64,000 nt of DNA. Origin: an uncultured Alsobacter sp. GTDB taxonomy: Bacteria; Pseudomonadota; Alphaproteobacteria; Rhizobiales; Beijerinckiaceae. The position numbers and the translations under genes were made by a program. The DNA is taken from positions 1-64,000 of the forward strand of contig NZ_CAMFHB010000015.1 in assembly GCF_945952055.1 (NCBI RefSeq). Reading direction: 5' to 3'. This document shows, piece after piece, positions 16,232 through 25,295 of this stretch. Numbering within the stretch: the stretch's first letter is position 1; each line of letters opens with the position of its first letter. The notes beneath the pieces are model-generated. The model did not search any database and was not told the origin of the DNA. It was given only the letters and a program-made list of their open reading frames with translations.

Positions 16232-17635
16232 ATGGCTCCCCGTACCCTCTACGACAAGATCTTCGACGACCACGTCGTCGACCGCCAGCCTGACGGGACC
16301 TGCCTGCTCTACATCGACCGGCATCTCGTGCACGAGGTGACGAGCCCGCAGGCCTTCGAAGGCCTGCGCGTGGCCGGCCGCAAGGTGCGCGCGCCGGAGA
16401 AGACGCTGGCCGTGGTCGACCACAACGTCCCGACCACCGACCGCACCCACGGCATCGAGGACCCCGAGTCCCGCACGCAGGTCGAGACGCTGGCCGAGAA
16501 CGCCCGCGACTTCGGCATCGAGTACTACAACGAGCTCGACAAGCGTCAGGGCGTCGTCCACATCATCGGGCCCGAGCAGGGCTTCACACTGCCCGGCACG
16601 ACGATCGTGTGCGGCGACAGCCACACCTCGACGCATGGCGCTTTCGGCGCGCTGGCCCACGGCATCGGCACCAGCGAGGTCGAGCACGTGCTCGCCACGC
16701 AGACGCTGATCCAGAAGAAGGCCAAGAACATGCGGATCACCGTCGACGGCGTGCTGCCGGCCGGCGTGACCGCCAAGGACATCATCCTCGCCATCATCGG
16801 TGAGATCGGCACGGCCGGCGGCACCGGCCACGTCATGGAATATGCGGGCGACGCGATCCGCGCGCTCTCCATGGAAGGCCGCATGACGGTCTGCAACATG
16901 TCGATCGAGGGGGGCGCGCGCGCAGGCCTCGTCGCGCCGGACGAGAAGACCTACGCCTACCTGAAGGACCGTCCGAAGTCGCCCAAGGGCATGGCCTGGG
17001 ACATGGCCATGAAGTACTGGGAGACGCTCTATTCGGACGAAGGCGCCCACTTCGACCGCGAGGTGAAGCTCGACGCCGCCAACCTGCCGCCGATCGTCAC
17101 CTGGGGCACCAGCCCCGAGGACGTGGCCACGATCACCGGGGTCGTGCCGCGCGCCGAGGATGCCGCCAGCGAGCAGAAGCGCATCTCCATCCAGCGGGCC
17201 CTCGACTACATGGGCCTGAAGGGCGGGGAGAAGATGACGGACATCGCCATCGACCGCGTCTTCATCGGCTCGTGCACGAACGGCCGCATCGAGGACCTGC
17301 GCGCCGCGGCTCAGATCGTCGCCGGCAAGACGGTGAACGGCAACGTCAACGCCATGATCGTCCCGGGCTCCGGCCTGGTGAAGGAGCAGGCCGAGGCGGA
17401 AGGTCTCGACAAGATCTTCAAGGCCGCCGGCTTCGAGTGGCGCGAGCCGGGCTGCTCGATGTGCCTGGCGATGAACGCCGACAAGCTGGCTCCGGGCGAG
17501 CGCTGCGCCTCGACCTCGAACCGCAACTTCGAGGGGCGCCAGGGCTTCCGCGGCCGCACGCACCTCGTCTCCCCGATGATGGCCGCCGCCGCCGCCATCG
17601 CCGGCCGCTTCGTCGACGTCCGCGAGTGGCGCTGA
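16232..17635 (+). CDS. leuC: 3-isopropylmalate dehydratase large subunit
   Basis: A 467-residue aconitase-family protein that isomerises 2-isopropylmalate to 3-isopropylmalate in leucine synthesis as a complex with LeuD. The [4Fe-4S] ligands are the Cys in [13 protein letters not shown] and the pair in [13 protein letters not shown]. The signature motifs [22 protein letters not shown] and DHNVPTTDR are complete. leuD is not directly downstream in this window, which is unlike many bacteria but common in alphaproteobacteria. The predicted product is cytoplasmic and of full length. Confidence 0.97.
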   Translation: MAPRTLYDKIFDDHVVDRQPDGTCLLYIDRHLVHEVTSPQAFEGLRVAGRKVRAPEKTLAVVDHNVPTTDRTHGIEDPESRTQVETLAENARDFGIEYYNELDKRQGVVHIIGPEQGFTLPGTTIVCGDSHTSTHGAFGALAHGIGTSEVEHVLATQTLIQKKAKNMRITVDGVLPAGVTAKDIILAIIGEIGTAGGTGHVMEYAGDAIRALSMEGRMTVCNMSIEGGARAGLVAPDEKTYAYLKDRPKSPKGMAWDMAMKYWETLYSDEGAHFDREVKLDAANLPPIVTWGTSPEDVATITGVVPRAEDAASEQKRISIQRALDYMGLKGGEKMTDIAIDRVFIGSCTNGRIEDLRAAAQIVAGKTVNGNVNAMIVPGSGLVKEQAEAEGLDKIFKAAGFEWREPGCSMCLAMNADKLAPGERCASTSNRNFEGRQGFRGRTHLVSPMMAAAAAIAGRFVDVREWR

Positions 17636-17945
17636 ACGCCGGGCGGGGCTGAAACGGGACTGCAAACAGCGTTCCAGGCCCCACCCTCCTCATCCCGAGA
17701 GGGTGTGCATCAATACCCGGTCGGGCGTTTCATCTGACTACTCCAGCGCGCGGCCACCTCTCCGCCGTCCTGCCCGGGCTCGGCCCGGGCATCCACGACT
17801 GTGCCGGGGCCATCCTGAAGTCGTGGGTGGCCGGGCCAAGCCCGGCCATGACGCGGAGGGGGAGGTGCTCGCTGGACCACCCATAAGCGTCAGAGCTCTC
17901 AGGATGAGGAGCGTGGTGGCATTTTCATGCGCCGGCGGGCGATGT
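17636..17945. other. Gene-free gap containing a GTCATGGCCGGGC-type repeat
   Basis: No coding region is supported between leuC and the convergent small gene. The main content is the paired palindrome at 17764-17853. No tRNA-like cloverleaf or strong terminator was seen. Confidence 0.6.
17764..17853. repeat. Paired REP-like palindrome (CCGGGC-TNGGCCCGG type), copy 1
   Basis: Two units face each other. Unit 1 (17764-17800) contains CCCGGGCTCGGCCCGGGC followed by ATCCACGACT. Unit 2 (17818-17853) is the inverted counterpart, starting AAGTCGTGGGT and ending CCGGCCATGACG. Unit 2 is identical over 36 bases, in inverse orientation, to the first unit of the copy at 32521-32608. These belong to the GTCATGGCCGGGCTTGGCC palindromes that are frequent between genes in Rhizobiales. 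Confidence 0.75.
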
Positions 17946-18284
17946 TCACCCGCCCATGAGGTCCGCGGCGACCGCGGCCCTGGCGATGGCCGTGCCGGCC
18001 AGCAGGTGCACGTGGATCTCGTCGGGGGCGCACGCCGGCACCGTCCCCTCGATCCCCACCCCCACGATGCGCCTCACGCCGCCAGCGTCGCGCCGGACCG
18101 CGATGAGCACGGCCCCGTCATGGGCCGGAACGGCCTCCGGCCTGTAGACGGACACCACATAGCGCCGGCCCGAGCGCCCGCGCCATGCCCGGAACGGCGT
18201 CACCACGCCGGCATCGCGCGCGGCGGCGAGGATCTCGAACCGCGGCTCGGATGGCAGGACCACGGTCTGGTCGTCGTGAGACAT
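17946..18284 (-). CDS. Small protein of unknown function
   Basis: A 112-residue protein, not recognised. It starts at MSHDDQTVVLPSEPRFE and contains the conserved-looking AWRGRSGRRYVVSVYRPE and GTVPACAPDEIHVHLLAG. No signal peptide or membrane segment is seen. The pattern of a compact beta-rich Arg/Val protein resembles small conserved Rhizobiales hypotheticals. The start is chosen at the internal ATG; an upstream extension with no ribosome-binding site is possible. It is divergent from the Tat-signal protein gene. Confidence 0.6.
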   Translation of the reverse strand: MSHDDQTVVLPSEPRFEILAAARDAGVVTPFRAWRGRSGRRYVVSVYRPEAVPAHDGAVLIAVRRDAGGVRRIVGVGIEGTVPACAPDEIHVHLLAGTAIARAAVAADLMGG

Positions 18285-18432
18285 GGAACGGCAAGCGGCC
18301 ACGGCGGCTCTCCCTGAGCGAACAAAGAGAGAACAATCCGCTCGCGTTGTCAACGGCACAGGCGGATTCAGCCGACCATAGTTTCGCTACAGCCCCGCGG
18401 CCTACTGGGCACGGATGCGGGGGAGCGAGTCC

Positions 18433-19089
18433 ATGGCGGTGAGCCGGCGAACGGTGCTGTCGGGTCTGGTGACGCTGGCCACGGGCGTCGCCCTGCCGGA
18501 AACGGCCACGGCGCGGCCCGGCCGGCGGGTCCTGCCGCTCGTGCCGGCGCTGCCGCCGGTCGACGCCGACGTCGTCGAGCGGCTGCGCCGGGGGCTGGCA
18601 CGCTGGGGACGGATGACGGACATGCCGGCGCTGGCGATCGAGAACCGGATTCTGTACCAGCACATGGTGGGGTGGCGGCTGGCTGCCCTCGCCTGGCCCG
18701 GCGCCGACGCGTTGCGCGCGATCCAGGCGATCGGCGACCGCTGGCCGCACCTGCAGCCGAACATCGACCGCCTTCTCGCGGCCCGGGCAGCCGGCCTCGC
18801 GGATTTCGACACGAGGACCGACTGGGACTACTCCAATGTCCGGATCGACGGCGGGCCTCCGCCACGGCCCGAGGTGCCGTGGACGGATGATCAGCCCCGC
18901 GGGGTCACGCCCCCGGAGGAGCCGTCAGCCTCAGCCGTGGGCCCGCGCCAGGGCCTGGTCGAGGTCGGCGAACAGATCCTCGACGTCCTCGATGCCGGCC
19001 GAGAGGCGCAGCAGGTCGACCGGGCACGGGGTTCCGGGCCCCTCGATGGAGGCCCGATGCTCGATCAGGCTCTCGACGCCGCCGAGTGA
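18433..19089 (+). CDS. Tat-signal protein of unknown function, overlapping a convergent gene
   Basis: A 218-residue protein with a twin-arginine signal (MAVSRRTVLSGLVTLATG) and a probable cleavage site near TATARP. The mature part has MPALAIENRILYQHMVGWRL and FDTRTDWDYSNVRIDGG and is not recognised. The start follows GGGGAG at good spacing. The last 53 codons run antisense into the 3' end of the convergent trans-sulfuration gene (159 bases shared). That tail loses the composition of the rest and may be a read-through after loss of an earlier stop. Confidence 0.5.
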   Translation: MAVSRRTVLSGLVTLATGVALPETATARPGRRVLPLVPALPPVDADVVERLRRGLARWGRMTDMPALAIENRILYQHMVGWRLAALAWPGADALRAIQAIGDRWPHLQPNIDRLLAARAAGLADFDTRTDWDYSNVRIDGGPPPRPEVPWTDDQPRGVTPPEEPSASAVGPRQGLVEVGEQILDVLDAGREAQQVDRARGSGPLDGGPMLDQALDAAE

Positions 19090-20094
19090 CGTCGCCCGCT
19101 TCCACAGCTGAACGCCAGCCGCGGTGGCCACCGCGCTCGCCTCGCCTCCGCGCACGCGGATCGACAGCATGTGGCTGAATCCGCCTTCCATCTGCCGGGC
19201 GGCGACGTCGTGACCCGGATGGTGCGGCAGCCCCGGATAGAGCACGGCCGCCACGTGCCGGTGGTTCGACAGCCGCTCGGCGAGCTCGGCCGCATTGCGG
19301 CTGGCCGCGCGGACGCGCAGGTCGAGCGTGCGCAGGCCGCGCAACAGGAGAAAGGCCTCGAACGGGCCCAGGATCGCGCCGAAGTTCTTGCGCAAGGTAG
19401 CGATGCGGTCCCAGGCCGCGTCCTTGCGGGCCGTCGCCAGGACGCCGGCCACGACGTCCGAATGGCCGTTGAGCGCCTTGGTGGCGGCGTGCATGACGAT
19501 GTCGGCCCCCAGCGTCAGGGGGCGCGTGAACACGGGCGTGGCGACGGTCGAGTCGACGCCCAGGCGGGCGCCGGCGGCGTGGGCCATGTCCGCGATGGCC
19601 CGGATGTCGGCGATCGACCAGAGCGGGTTGGACGGCGTCTCCAGCCAGACAAGCTTGGTGCGCCCCGGAACGATCGCCTTGCGGACCGCCTCGATGTCGC
19701 TGGTATCGACCAGCTCGACCACGAGGCCCCAGTCCTTGGCGTAGGTCATGAGCCAGTTGCGCAGCGCCCAGTACATCACCGTGGGCGCGACGACGTGGTC
19801 GCCGGGCGCGAGCGCCATGAACACGGAGGTGGCCGCCGCCATCCCCGAGGAGAACAGCATCGCCGCCTCCGCCTCCTCCAGCATCGCCAGCACCGCTTCC
19901 GTCTCGCGAACGGTCTGGTTGTCGGGCCGGCCGTAGACGAAGCCGGAGGAGTACTGGTTGTCGGGATCGCGCAGGAAGGTCGTCGCCACGTGGATGGGCG
20001 CCACCACCCCCTTCGTGGTCGGGTCGATCGCCCCCATGGCATGGGCGGCGAGCGTGCGGCGGCTCCAGCGGTTGGATCGGTTTGCGTCGGTCAT
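18931..20094 (-). CDS. Trans-sulfuration enzyme (cystathionine beta-lyase / gamma-synthase family)
   Basis: A 387-residue Cys/Met-metabolism PLP enzyme. The cofactor Lys is in VMHAATKALNGHSD. Phosphate and substrate sites are SSGMAAATSVFM and VYGRPDNQTVRETE, and LETPSNPLWSIADI and FSHMLSIRVRGG are family marks. The best fit is cystathionine beta-lyase (MetC type), releasing homocysteine, pyruvate and ammonia; gamma-synthase or sulfhydrylase activity cannot be excluded. The start MTDANRSNRWS was taken because the upstream extension is low-complexity. It overlaps the Tat-signal gene tail at its 3' end. Confidence 0.88.
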   Translation of the reverse strand: MTDANRSNRWSRRTLAAHAMGAIDPTTKGVVAPIHVATTFLRDPDNQYSSGFVYGRPDNQTVRETEAVLAMLEEAEAAMLFSSGMAAATSVFMALAPGDHVVAPTVMYWALRNWLMTYAKDWGLVVELVDTSDIEAVRKAIVPGRTKLVWLETPSNPLWSIADIRAIADMAHAAGARLGVDSTVATPVFTRPLTLGADIVMHAATKALNGHSDVVAGVLATARKDAAWDRIATLRKNFGAILGPFEAFLLLRGLRTLDLRVRAASRNAAELAERLSNHRHVAAVLYPGLPHHPGHDVAARQMEGGFSHMLSIRVRGGEASAVATAAGVQLWKRATSLGGVESLIEHRASIEGPGTPCPVDLLRLSAGIEDVEDLFADLDQALARAHG

Positions 20095-20301
20095 GCGTTG
20101 CGTCTCCCGATGGGCCGCAGGAAGCGATGTCCCGCGCGCCACGCCCCGATACAGGAATTCTCACCCGGCTGGAAAGGCCCGGGGCGAGGGTTTGTGCCGC
20201 CGCGGGAGATCGGCCCCACCTGCGACGTGACGCCGCGCCTCCGGCCGCCGTGCCTTGTTCGTTCCAGCGATGACCCGATATCGCGACTTGGAGATCCCCC
20301 G

Positions 20302-20829
20302 ATGACCTTTGCCCCGTCCAGCCCCGCGTCCCGCGCCCCCGTGTCCCGTCCCGGCCGGGGCGTCGCCCTGCGCAACGCCGCGATCGCGGGCTTGTCCGTG
20401 GTGGCCACCTCCACTATCGGCGGCCTGGCGACCGGCCCGAAGATCCTCGGCTGGTACGCGGCGCTCGCAAAGCCCTGGTACAACCCGCCGAACTGGGTGT
20501 TCGGCCCGGCCTGGACCTTGCTCTTCCTGCTGATGGCGATCGCGTTCTGGCGCATCCTGCAGACGCCCGCCGGCACGCCCTGGCGGACGCTCGCGATCGT
20601 GCTGTTCGGCGTGCAGCTCGTACTGAACGCGCTCTGGTCGGTCCTGTTCTTCGGCATGGAGAGCCCGGCGCTCGCCCTGGCGGAGGTCGGACCGTTCTGG
20701 CTGGCCATCCTGGCGACGCTGGTGGTGTTCGCGCGGATCGACCGGATCGCGGGCTGGCTGTTCGTCCCGTACCTGGCCTGGGTCGCCTTCGCCGCCGTGC
20801 TGAACTACGGGGTCTGGAGCCTCAACTGA
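20302..20829 (+). CDS. TspO/MBR family membrane protein
   Basis: A 175-residue protein with five predicted membrane helices and the Trp-rich TspO pattern: WYAALAKPWYNPPNWVFGPAW, VLNALWSVLFFGMESPALA and VPYLAWVAFAAVLNYGVWSLN. TspO proteins bind porphyrins. In Rhodobacter they tune photosynthesis gene expression to oxygen, which fits the presence of bciA in this window. About 25 residues precede the first helix. The start is preceded by TTGGAG. It converges on the receiver-protein gene, with the last 8 bases shared. Confidence 0.93.
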   Translation: MTFAPSSPASRAPVSRPGRGVALRNAAIAGLSVVATSTIGGLATGPKILGWYAALAKPWYNPPNWVFGPAWTLLFLLMAIAFWRILQTPAGTPWRTLAIVLFGVQLVLNALWSVLFFGMESPALALAEVGPFWLAILATLVVFARIDRIAGWLFVPYLAWVAFAAVLNYGVWSLN

Positions 20830-21196
20830 CGGGCTCCTCGAGGGTCCGGCGCACCATGGTGCGCAGATCGGCCAGCGAGAACGGCTTCGTCAGCACGTCG
20901 CGGATGAGCGCGTCGAGATCGCGCGCCCGTTCCCGCTGGTCGGCATAGCCGGTCATCAGCAGGATCGGCATCGTAGGGCGCTCCCGGGCGGCGGCGAGCG
21001 CCAGGGCGATGCCGTCCATGATCGGCATGCGGATGTCGGTCAGCAGCAGGTCGTAGGCGGCCCCTGGCGCCGTCAGCATGTCGAGAGCCTCGGCTCCGTC
21101 CTGGGCGGCCTCGACGACGTGCCCGTCGAGCTGCAGGCCACGGGCGACGAAGCCCCGCAAGGGTTCCTCGTCATCGGCGATGAGGATGGTTGCCAA
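20822..21196 (-). CDS. Single-domain response regulator, CpdR-like
   Basis: A 124-residue stand-alone receiver domain. The acidic pair is in LIADDEEPLRG, the phospho-acceptor Asp54 is in LLLTDIRMPIMDG, the Thr switch is in LLMTGYAD, and the Lys is in VLTKPFSLADL. It resembles CpdR, the Caulobacter/Rhizobium receiver that controls ClpXP-dependent proteolysis in the cell cycle. The start is a TTG: GGAGGACC precedes it and no ATG is available in frame. It begins 13 bases after the hpt stop, so it is co-transcribed with hpt. Confidence 0.82.
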   Translation of the reverse strand: MATILIADDEEPLRGFVARGLQLDGHVVEAAQDGAEALDMLTAPGAAYDLLLTDIRMPIMDGIALALAAARERPTMPILLMTGYADQRERARDLDALIRDVLTKPFSLADLRTMVRRTLEEPVS

Positions 21197-21209
21197 GGGC
21201 GGTCCTCCG

Positions 21210-21758
21210 TCAGTCCGGCGCCGTTTCGTCCTTCTCGACGACGCCAATGAAGGGGAGCTGCCGGTAGGAATGGGCGACGTCCATCCCGTAGCCGACGACG
21301 AAATAGTCCGGGCATTCGAAGCCGACATAGTCGGCCTTGATGTTGACCGCCCGCTTGCCGGGCTTCTCGAGCAGGCAGCAGCTGCGAACGCGGGCACCAC
21401 GAGCCGCCAGCAGGTCCTTGGCAAAGGCGATGGTGCGGCCCGACTCCAGGATGTCGTCGACCAGCAGCACGTCGCGGTCGGCGACGCCGCTGTCCACGTC
21501 GCGCAGGATCGCGACCTGGCCCGAGGACACCGTCGCGGCCCGGTAGCTCGACAGGTGCATGAACTCGACCTGCGGAGCCATGCCGGCGCGGTGCATGGCG
21601 CGGATGAGGTCGGCGGCGAACATGAAGCTGCCTTTGAGGATCGCCACGACCAGGAGATCCTGCGGCTGCCAGGCCGCGATCTCCTTGGCAATCTCGTCGT
21701 TGCGGCGCGCGATCGTCGCCTCGTCGAACAACACGCGCACGCGCCAGTCGCTACTCAT
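21210..21758 (-). CDS. hpt: Hypoxanthine phosphoribosyltransferase
   Basis: A 182-residue type I PRTase that salvages hypoxanthine or guanine to IMP or GMP with PRPP. The PRPP signature VLLVDDILESGRTI is intact. The N-terminal VVAILKGSFMFAADLIR and the C-terminal PDYFVVGYGMDVAHSYRQLP (purine binding) confirm the family. It is located between the zinc-ribbon protein gene and the CpdR-like gene on the same strand, an arrangement familiar from Rhizobiales chromosomes. Confidence 0.95.
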   Translation of the reverse strand: MSSDWRVRVLFDEATIARRNDEIAKEIAAWQPQDLLVVAILKGSFMFAADLIRAMHRAGMAPQVEFMHLSSYRAATVSSGQVAILRDVDSGVADRDVLLVDDILESGRTIAFAKDLLAARGARVRSCCLLEKPGKRAVNIKADYVGFECPDYFVVGYGMDVAHSYRQLPFIGVVEKDETAPD

Positions 21759-21783
21759 TGCCTTGGTCCCCGCTGGCAGGCGC

Positions 21784-22575
21784 TCAGTGCGCCGCCGGAT
21801 GTGATTCCCGTCCCGCGAAGCGTATCACGACATCGCGGCCCTCGGCGGGGGGAGCGACGAGGCGCGCGCGGAACGGGGCCGTTTCGCCCTGACGCAGGGC
21901 GGAATTGCCGGCTTCCGCCGTCCAGGAATAGACCTCCTGGCCGTCGGCGCCGCGAATGCTCAACTGCAGCGGCGGAACCTCGACGTTGCCGGACGCCACC
22001 GCCCGCACGGTGCCCTCGACGACGAGGATGGTCTGGGCGGCGTCGGCGACGAGCTCCGACTTGACGCCCTCGATGGTCAGGCCCCGCAGGTTCACCGGCA
22101 GGCCGATCGCCGCGAACAGGCGCGCCGTCTGGGGCATGACGCGCACGATCGCCTTTCGTTGCGCGACCGCGAGGCCGGCCAGCACGACGAGCGCGATCAC
22201 GGCCGCGGCGGCCGGCGGCACGCGGCGGATCCGAGTCGCGAGGGCGGCCAGACGCTGCTTCAGCTGGGCGCGCGGGAACGGCGCGCGGCGCGCGCGCGGG
22301 GGCTTCTTGGTCTTCACCGGCGCCGGTTCGGCCGCGACGATGGGTTCTTGTCCCATGTCCTCGCGGTGGCTAAGCACTTCGGCGGCGATCTCGGGAGCGG
22401 GTTCGGTCGCGGCGGCGACGACGGGCACGGGGCCGTCGCCCGGCTCGGGCAAAGCGTCTTCCGGCGTGGCCAGCCACTGGTGGCGGCACGCCGCGCAGCG
22501 CAGCTTCCGTCCGGCGCCGAGTTGCTCGGCGGTCAGCGAATAAGAGCTTGCACAGGACGGACAGACGATGAGCAT
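21784..22575 (-). CDS. MJ0042-type zinc-ribbon membrane protein
   Basis: A 263-residue protein. The N-terminal 40 residues form a zinc ribbon (CPSCASSYSLTAEQLG and LRCAACRHQW, two CxxC pairs). A low-complexity linker and a basic stretch follow, then one membrane helix (AAAAVIALVVLAGLAVAQR). A C-terminal domain of DUF3426 type follows (LTIEGVKSELV, PPLQLSIRGADGQEVYSW). Function is unknown; a regulatory or envelope role is inferred from its place beside ftsE/ftsX. The start was chosen at MLIVCPSC, the standard N-terminus of the family. Confidence 0.85.
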   Translation of the reverse strand: MLIVCPSCASSYSLTAEQLGAGRKLRCAACRHQWLATPEDALPEPGDGPVPVVAAATEPAPEIAAEVLSHREDMGQEPIVAAEPAPVKTKKPPRARRAPFPRAQLKQRLAALATRIRRVPPAAAAVIALVVLAGLAVAQRKAIVRVMPQTARLFAAIGLPVNLRGLTIEGVKSELVADAAQTILVVEGTVRAVASGNVEVPPLQLSIRGADGQEVYSWTAEAGNSALRQGETAPFRARLVAPPAEGRDVVIRFAGRESHPAAH

Positions 22576-22676
22576 GGCGAATCGGCGCTCGGGGATTGGG
22601 TCGAAGCGGGCGACTGTGCCATTTGTGAACAAACAGCCTTAACGAATGATGAAGATTCGGCACGCGAGCACGGTGG

Positions 22677-22760
22677 GAGAAGGCGGAATCCGGCTCGCAG
22701 ACGGCATGGGACCACCAAGACCCGCGGAGCGTGGTGCGTTTCCGGAGAAACGCGCCGCAC
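22677..22760. repeat. Extragenic palindromic repeat, copy B
   Basis: The element starts GAGAAGGCGGAATCCGGCT, as in copy A at 2835, and continues GCATGGGACCACC (copy A: GCATGCGACCACC). It ends in a hairpin (22729-22742 with 22747-22760, loop CGGA) that has the same CGTTTC/GAAACG tip. Stem bases differ from copy A but mostly still pair. It sits between the zinc-ribbon gene and ftsE. Confidence 0.6.
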
Positions 22761-22844
22761 TTTAGGGCATCATCCCGCCCGGGTTCACCCGATCGGCGGA
22801 ACCGGTGATGCTGCGGCGGGACCGGCGGCAGGAGTTCAAGGACC

Positions 22845-23507
22845 TTGGTTCGCTTCGAGAACGTCGGACTGCGCTATGGGATGGGTCCCGAAGTGCTGCG
22901 GGACATCAGCTTCAGCATCGAGCCGCAGAGCTTCCAGTTCCTGACCGGCCCCTCGGGCGCGGGCAAGACCACGCTGCTGCGGCTGATCCTGCTGTCGTTG
23001 CGCCCGACGCGCGGACTGATCAACCTGTTTGGCCACGACGTCGCCGGCATCGAGAAGGACACCCTCACCGCCCTGCGGCGGCGCATGGGCGTCGTTTTCC
23101 AGGACTTTCGTCTCCTGGAACACCTCACGACCTACGAGAACGTCGCCCTGCCCCTGCGCGTGCAGGGTCGCGAGGAGGCCAGCTACCGGGCCGAGGTGGT
23201 CGAGCTGCTGCGCTGGGTGGGGCTCGGCGAGCGCATGCACGTCCTCCCGCCCGTGCTGTCGGGCGGAGAGAAGCAACGCGCCGCGATCGCCCGGGCGCTG
23301 ATCGCCCAGCCGCAGCTCCTCCTGGCCGACGAACCGACGGGCAACGTCGATCCCTCGCTCGCCCGCCGGCTCCTGCGCCTCTTCGTCGAGCTCAACAAGA
23401 CCGGCACGGCGATCGTCATCGCGACCCATGACATCGCGCTCATGGAACAGTTCGACGCGGCGCGGCGCCTGGTCCTCGGCGAGGGGCGCCTGTACGTCTA
23501 TGACTGA
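22845..23507 (+). CDS. ftsE: Cell-division ABC ATPase FtsE
   Basis: A 220-residue ATPase that partners FtsX at the septum to control peptidoglycan hydrolases. It has Walker A GPSGAGKTT, Q-loop VFQDFRLLEHLTTYENVA, signature LSGGEKQRAAIARAL, Walker B LLLADEPTGNVD and H-loop IATHD. The start is TTG (TTGGTTCGCTTC); AGGAG lies 10 bases upstream and no suitable ATG exists. Its stop overlaps the ftsX start by 8 bases. Confidence 0.95.
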   Translation: MVRFENVGLRYGMGPEVLRDISFSIEPQSFQFLTGPSGAGKTTLLRLILLSLRPTRGLINLFGHDVAGIEKDTLTALRRRMGVVFQDFRLLEHLTTYENVALPLRVQGREEASYRAEVVELLRWVGLGERMHVLPPVLSGGEKQRAAIARALIAQPQLLLADEPTGNVDPSLARRLLRLFVELNKTGTAIVIATHDIALMEQFDAARRLVLGEGRLYVYD

Positions 23508-24474
23508 CACGCGCTTCGATCCGCAGGCCTCGAGCGACTGGGCCACGGCCGAACCGGAGGCGCCGCAACCGGCGCTGGGCGGCAGCCAGCCCCTGGTCCC
23601 GGCCGCCTCCATCGCCGGCCGGGCACTCGTCACGGTCATCGCGATCATGACCTTCCTGGCCGCCCTCACCGCCGGCGCGGCGCAGCTCGTCGCCGAAGCC
23701 TCGTCGGGCTGGCGGTCCTCGGTGGCGCGCGAGGTCACCATCCAGATCCGCCCTTCGCCGGGACGCGACATCGAGGCGGACCTGGCCAAGGCGGCGGCCC
23801 TGGCCAAGGCCGCGCCGGGGGTCGCCGACATCCGCGTCTACACCAAGGCCGAATCCGAACGCCTGCTCGAGCCCTGGCTGGGCACCGGGTTGAATTTCGA
23901 CGAGCTCCCCGTCCCGCGCGTCGTGATCCTGCGGCTCGAGGCCGGCAACCGTCCGGATTTTGCCGCGCTGCGCAAGGCGCTCACCGAGACGGTGCGAGGC
24001 GCCACGCTCGACGACCACCGCATCTGGATCGACCGGCTGGGCGTCATGGCCAACACGCTGGTGGTGCTGGGCATCGGCGTCACCATCCTGGTGCTGGCGG
24101 CCACGGGGCTGGCCGTCGTCTTCGCGACGAGCGGGGCCATGTCCGGCAACCGGGAAATCGTCGAAGTGCTGCATTTCGTGGGAGCCAGCGACGACTACAT
24201 CGCGCGCGAGTTCCAGCGCCATTTCCTGCAACTCGGCCTGAAGGGCGGCCTCATCGGCGGGATTTGCGCCATCGTCTTCTTCCTGGGCGCGGGCGCCTTG
24301 TCGTCGAGCTTCGTGGCCACGCCGGGGGGCAGCCAGATCGAAGCGTTGTTCGGCACGGTCGCGCTCGGCATCGGGGGCTTCGTGGCCATCGGCGCCATCG
24401 TCGCCGTGGTGGCGGGGGTGACCGCCGTGGTCTCACGGGTCACCGTGCGCCGGACTTTGAGGGAAATCGGCTGA
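23500..24474 (+). CDS. ftsX: Cell-division permease FtsX
   Basis: A 324-residue inner-membrane protein with the FtsX layout. One helix after a cytoplasmic N-terminus (ALVTVIAIMTFLAALTAG) is followed by an extracytoplasmic domain of about 120 residues (VTIQIRPSPGRDIEADL, VYTKAESERLLEPWLG). Three helices follow (TLVVLGIGVTILVLAATGL, GLIGGICAIVFFLGAGAL, GFVAIGAIVAVVAGVTAV). The cytoplasmic turn EVLHFVGASDDYIAREFQRHF is diagnostic. It is coupled to ftsE by overlap. Confidence 0.94.
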   Translation: MTDTRFDPQASSDWATAEPEAPQPALGGSQPLVPAASIAGRALVTVIAIMTFLAALTAGAAQLVAEASSGWRSSVAREVTIQIRPSPGRDIEADLAKAAALAKAAPGVADIRVYTKAESERLLEPWLGTGLNFDELPVPRVVILRLEAGNRPDFAALRKALTETVRGATLDDHRIWIDRLGVMANTLVVLGIGVTILVLAATGLAVVFATSGAMSGNREIVEVLHFVGASDDYIAREFQRHFLQLGLKGGLIGGICAIVFFLGAGALSSSFVATPGGSQIEALFGTVALGIGGFVAIGAIVAVVAGVTAVVSRVTVRRTLREIG

Positions 24475-24589
24475 CGGCAATGCCTCCAGCATGCCGCAAT
24501 GCCTGCTAAGGTTGCCGCCGCCGGCCCCTTCGATTCGGCCGGCGGCGTCAAAGGATCAAGTGCCGGCCGATCGGCCGGGCGCAGCCCGC

Positions 24590-25243
24590 ATGGAACGGCT
24601 ACTCCGCCTCGCCCGAAATCTCCTGCTCACGGGAGCGCTTCTCGGTGCTCTCGTGCTTGGCGGCGGGTTCCTGCTGTTCGTCGACATGCTCGATCGCGTG
24701 GAAGGCAGCGAGAGCCGTCCCGTTGACGGCATCGTCGCGCTGACCGGCGGGGCCGAACGGGTGTCCGACGCGCTCGACCTGCTCGTCCATGGCCGCGGCA
24801 ACCGGCTTCTCATCACCGGCGTGAACGAGAAGACGACCCGCGAAGAGCTCGTTCGCCAGCGCCCGGACAGCAAGGCCGCCTTCGCCTGCTGCGTCGATCT
24901 CGACTATCGGGCCCTCAACACGGTCGGCAACGCGGAGCAGACGAGGGTCTGGGCCCGGCGCAACGGCTTCAAGTCGCTGCTGGTGGTCACGTCGAGCTAC
25001 CACATGCCGCGCACCCTCGCCGAGATCGGGCACGTCCTGCCCGACGTTCAGCTGGTCCCGCACCCGGTGGTGCCGGAGAGCCTGGACATCGACCGCTGGT
25101 GGCGCGCACCCCAGACCGCGAAGCTCCTGGGCTTCGAGTACGTGAAGTTCGTGGTCGCCATGGCCCGCATGCGGCTGAAGCCACGCGCCGGGGACGAAAA
25201 TCTGGCGCGGGCATCCGAGGCGGCGACCTTGCGCCGGATGTGA
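24590..25243 (+). CDS. YdcF/SanA family protein (DUF218)
   Basis: A 217-residue protein with one N-terminal membrane helix (LLLTGALLGALVLGGGFLLF) and a DUF218 domain. The pattern GIVALTGGAERVSDALDLL, GNRLLITGVN, GNAEQTRVWARRNGF and LLVVTSSYHMPRTLAE is typical. DUF218 proteins are linked to envelope integrity (SanA, ElyC). It follows ftsX and precedes plsC on the same strand, consistent with a cell-envelope operon. The start MERLLRLARN was chosen over an upstream low-complexity extension. Confidence 0.88.
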   Translation: MERLLRLARNLLLTGALLGALVLGGGFLLFVDMLDRVEGSESRPVDGIVALTGGAERVSDALDLLVHGRGNRLLITGVNEKTTREELVRQRPDSKAAFACCVDLDYRALNTVGNAEQTRVWARRNGFKSLLVVTSSYHMPRTLAEIGHVLPDVQLVPHPVVPESLDIDRWWRAPQTAKLLGFEYVKFVVAMARMRLKPRAGDENLARASEAATLRRM

Positions 25244-25295
25244 GACTGGGCCACAGGAGGGCGCCGCATCGTTTGCGCCGTCCGCCGGAGTGCCC

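Noticed and set aside
20095-20170. SAM/SAH riboswitch before the trans-sulfuration gene
   Set aside because: GCTTCCTGC and GGGAG on the minus strand recall parts of the motif, but the paired elements and pseudoknot could not be completed.
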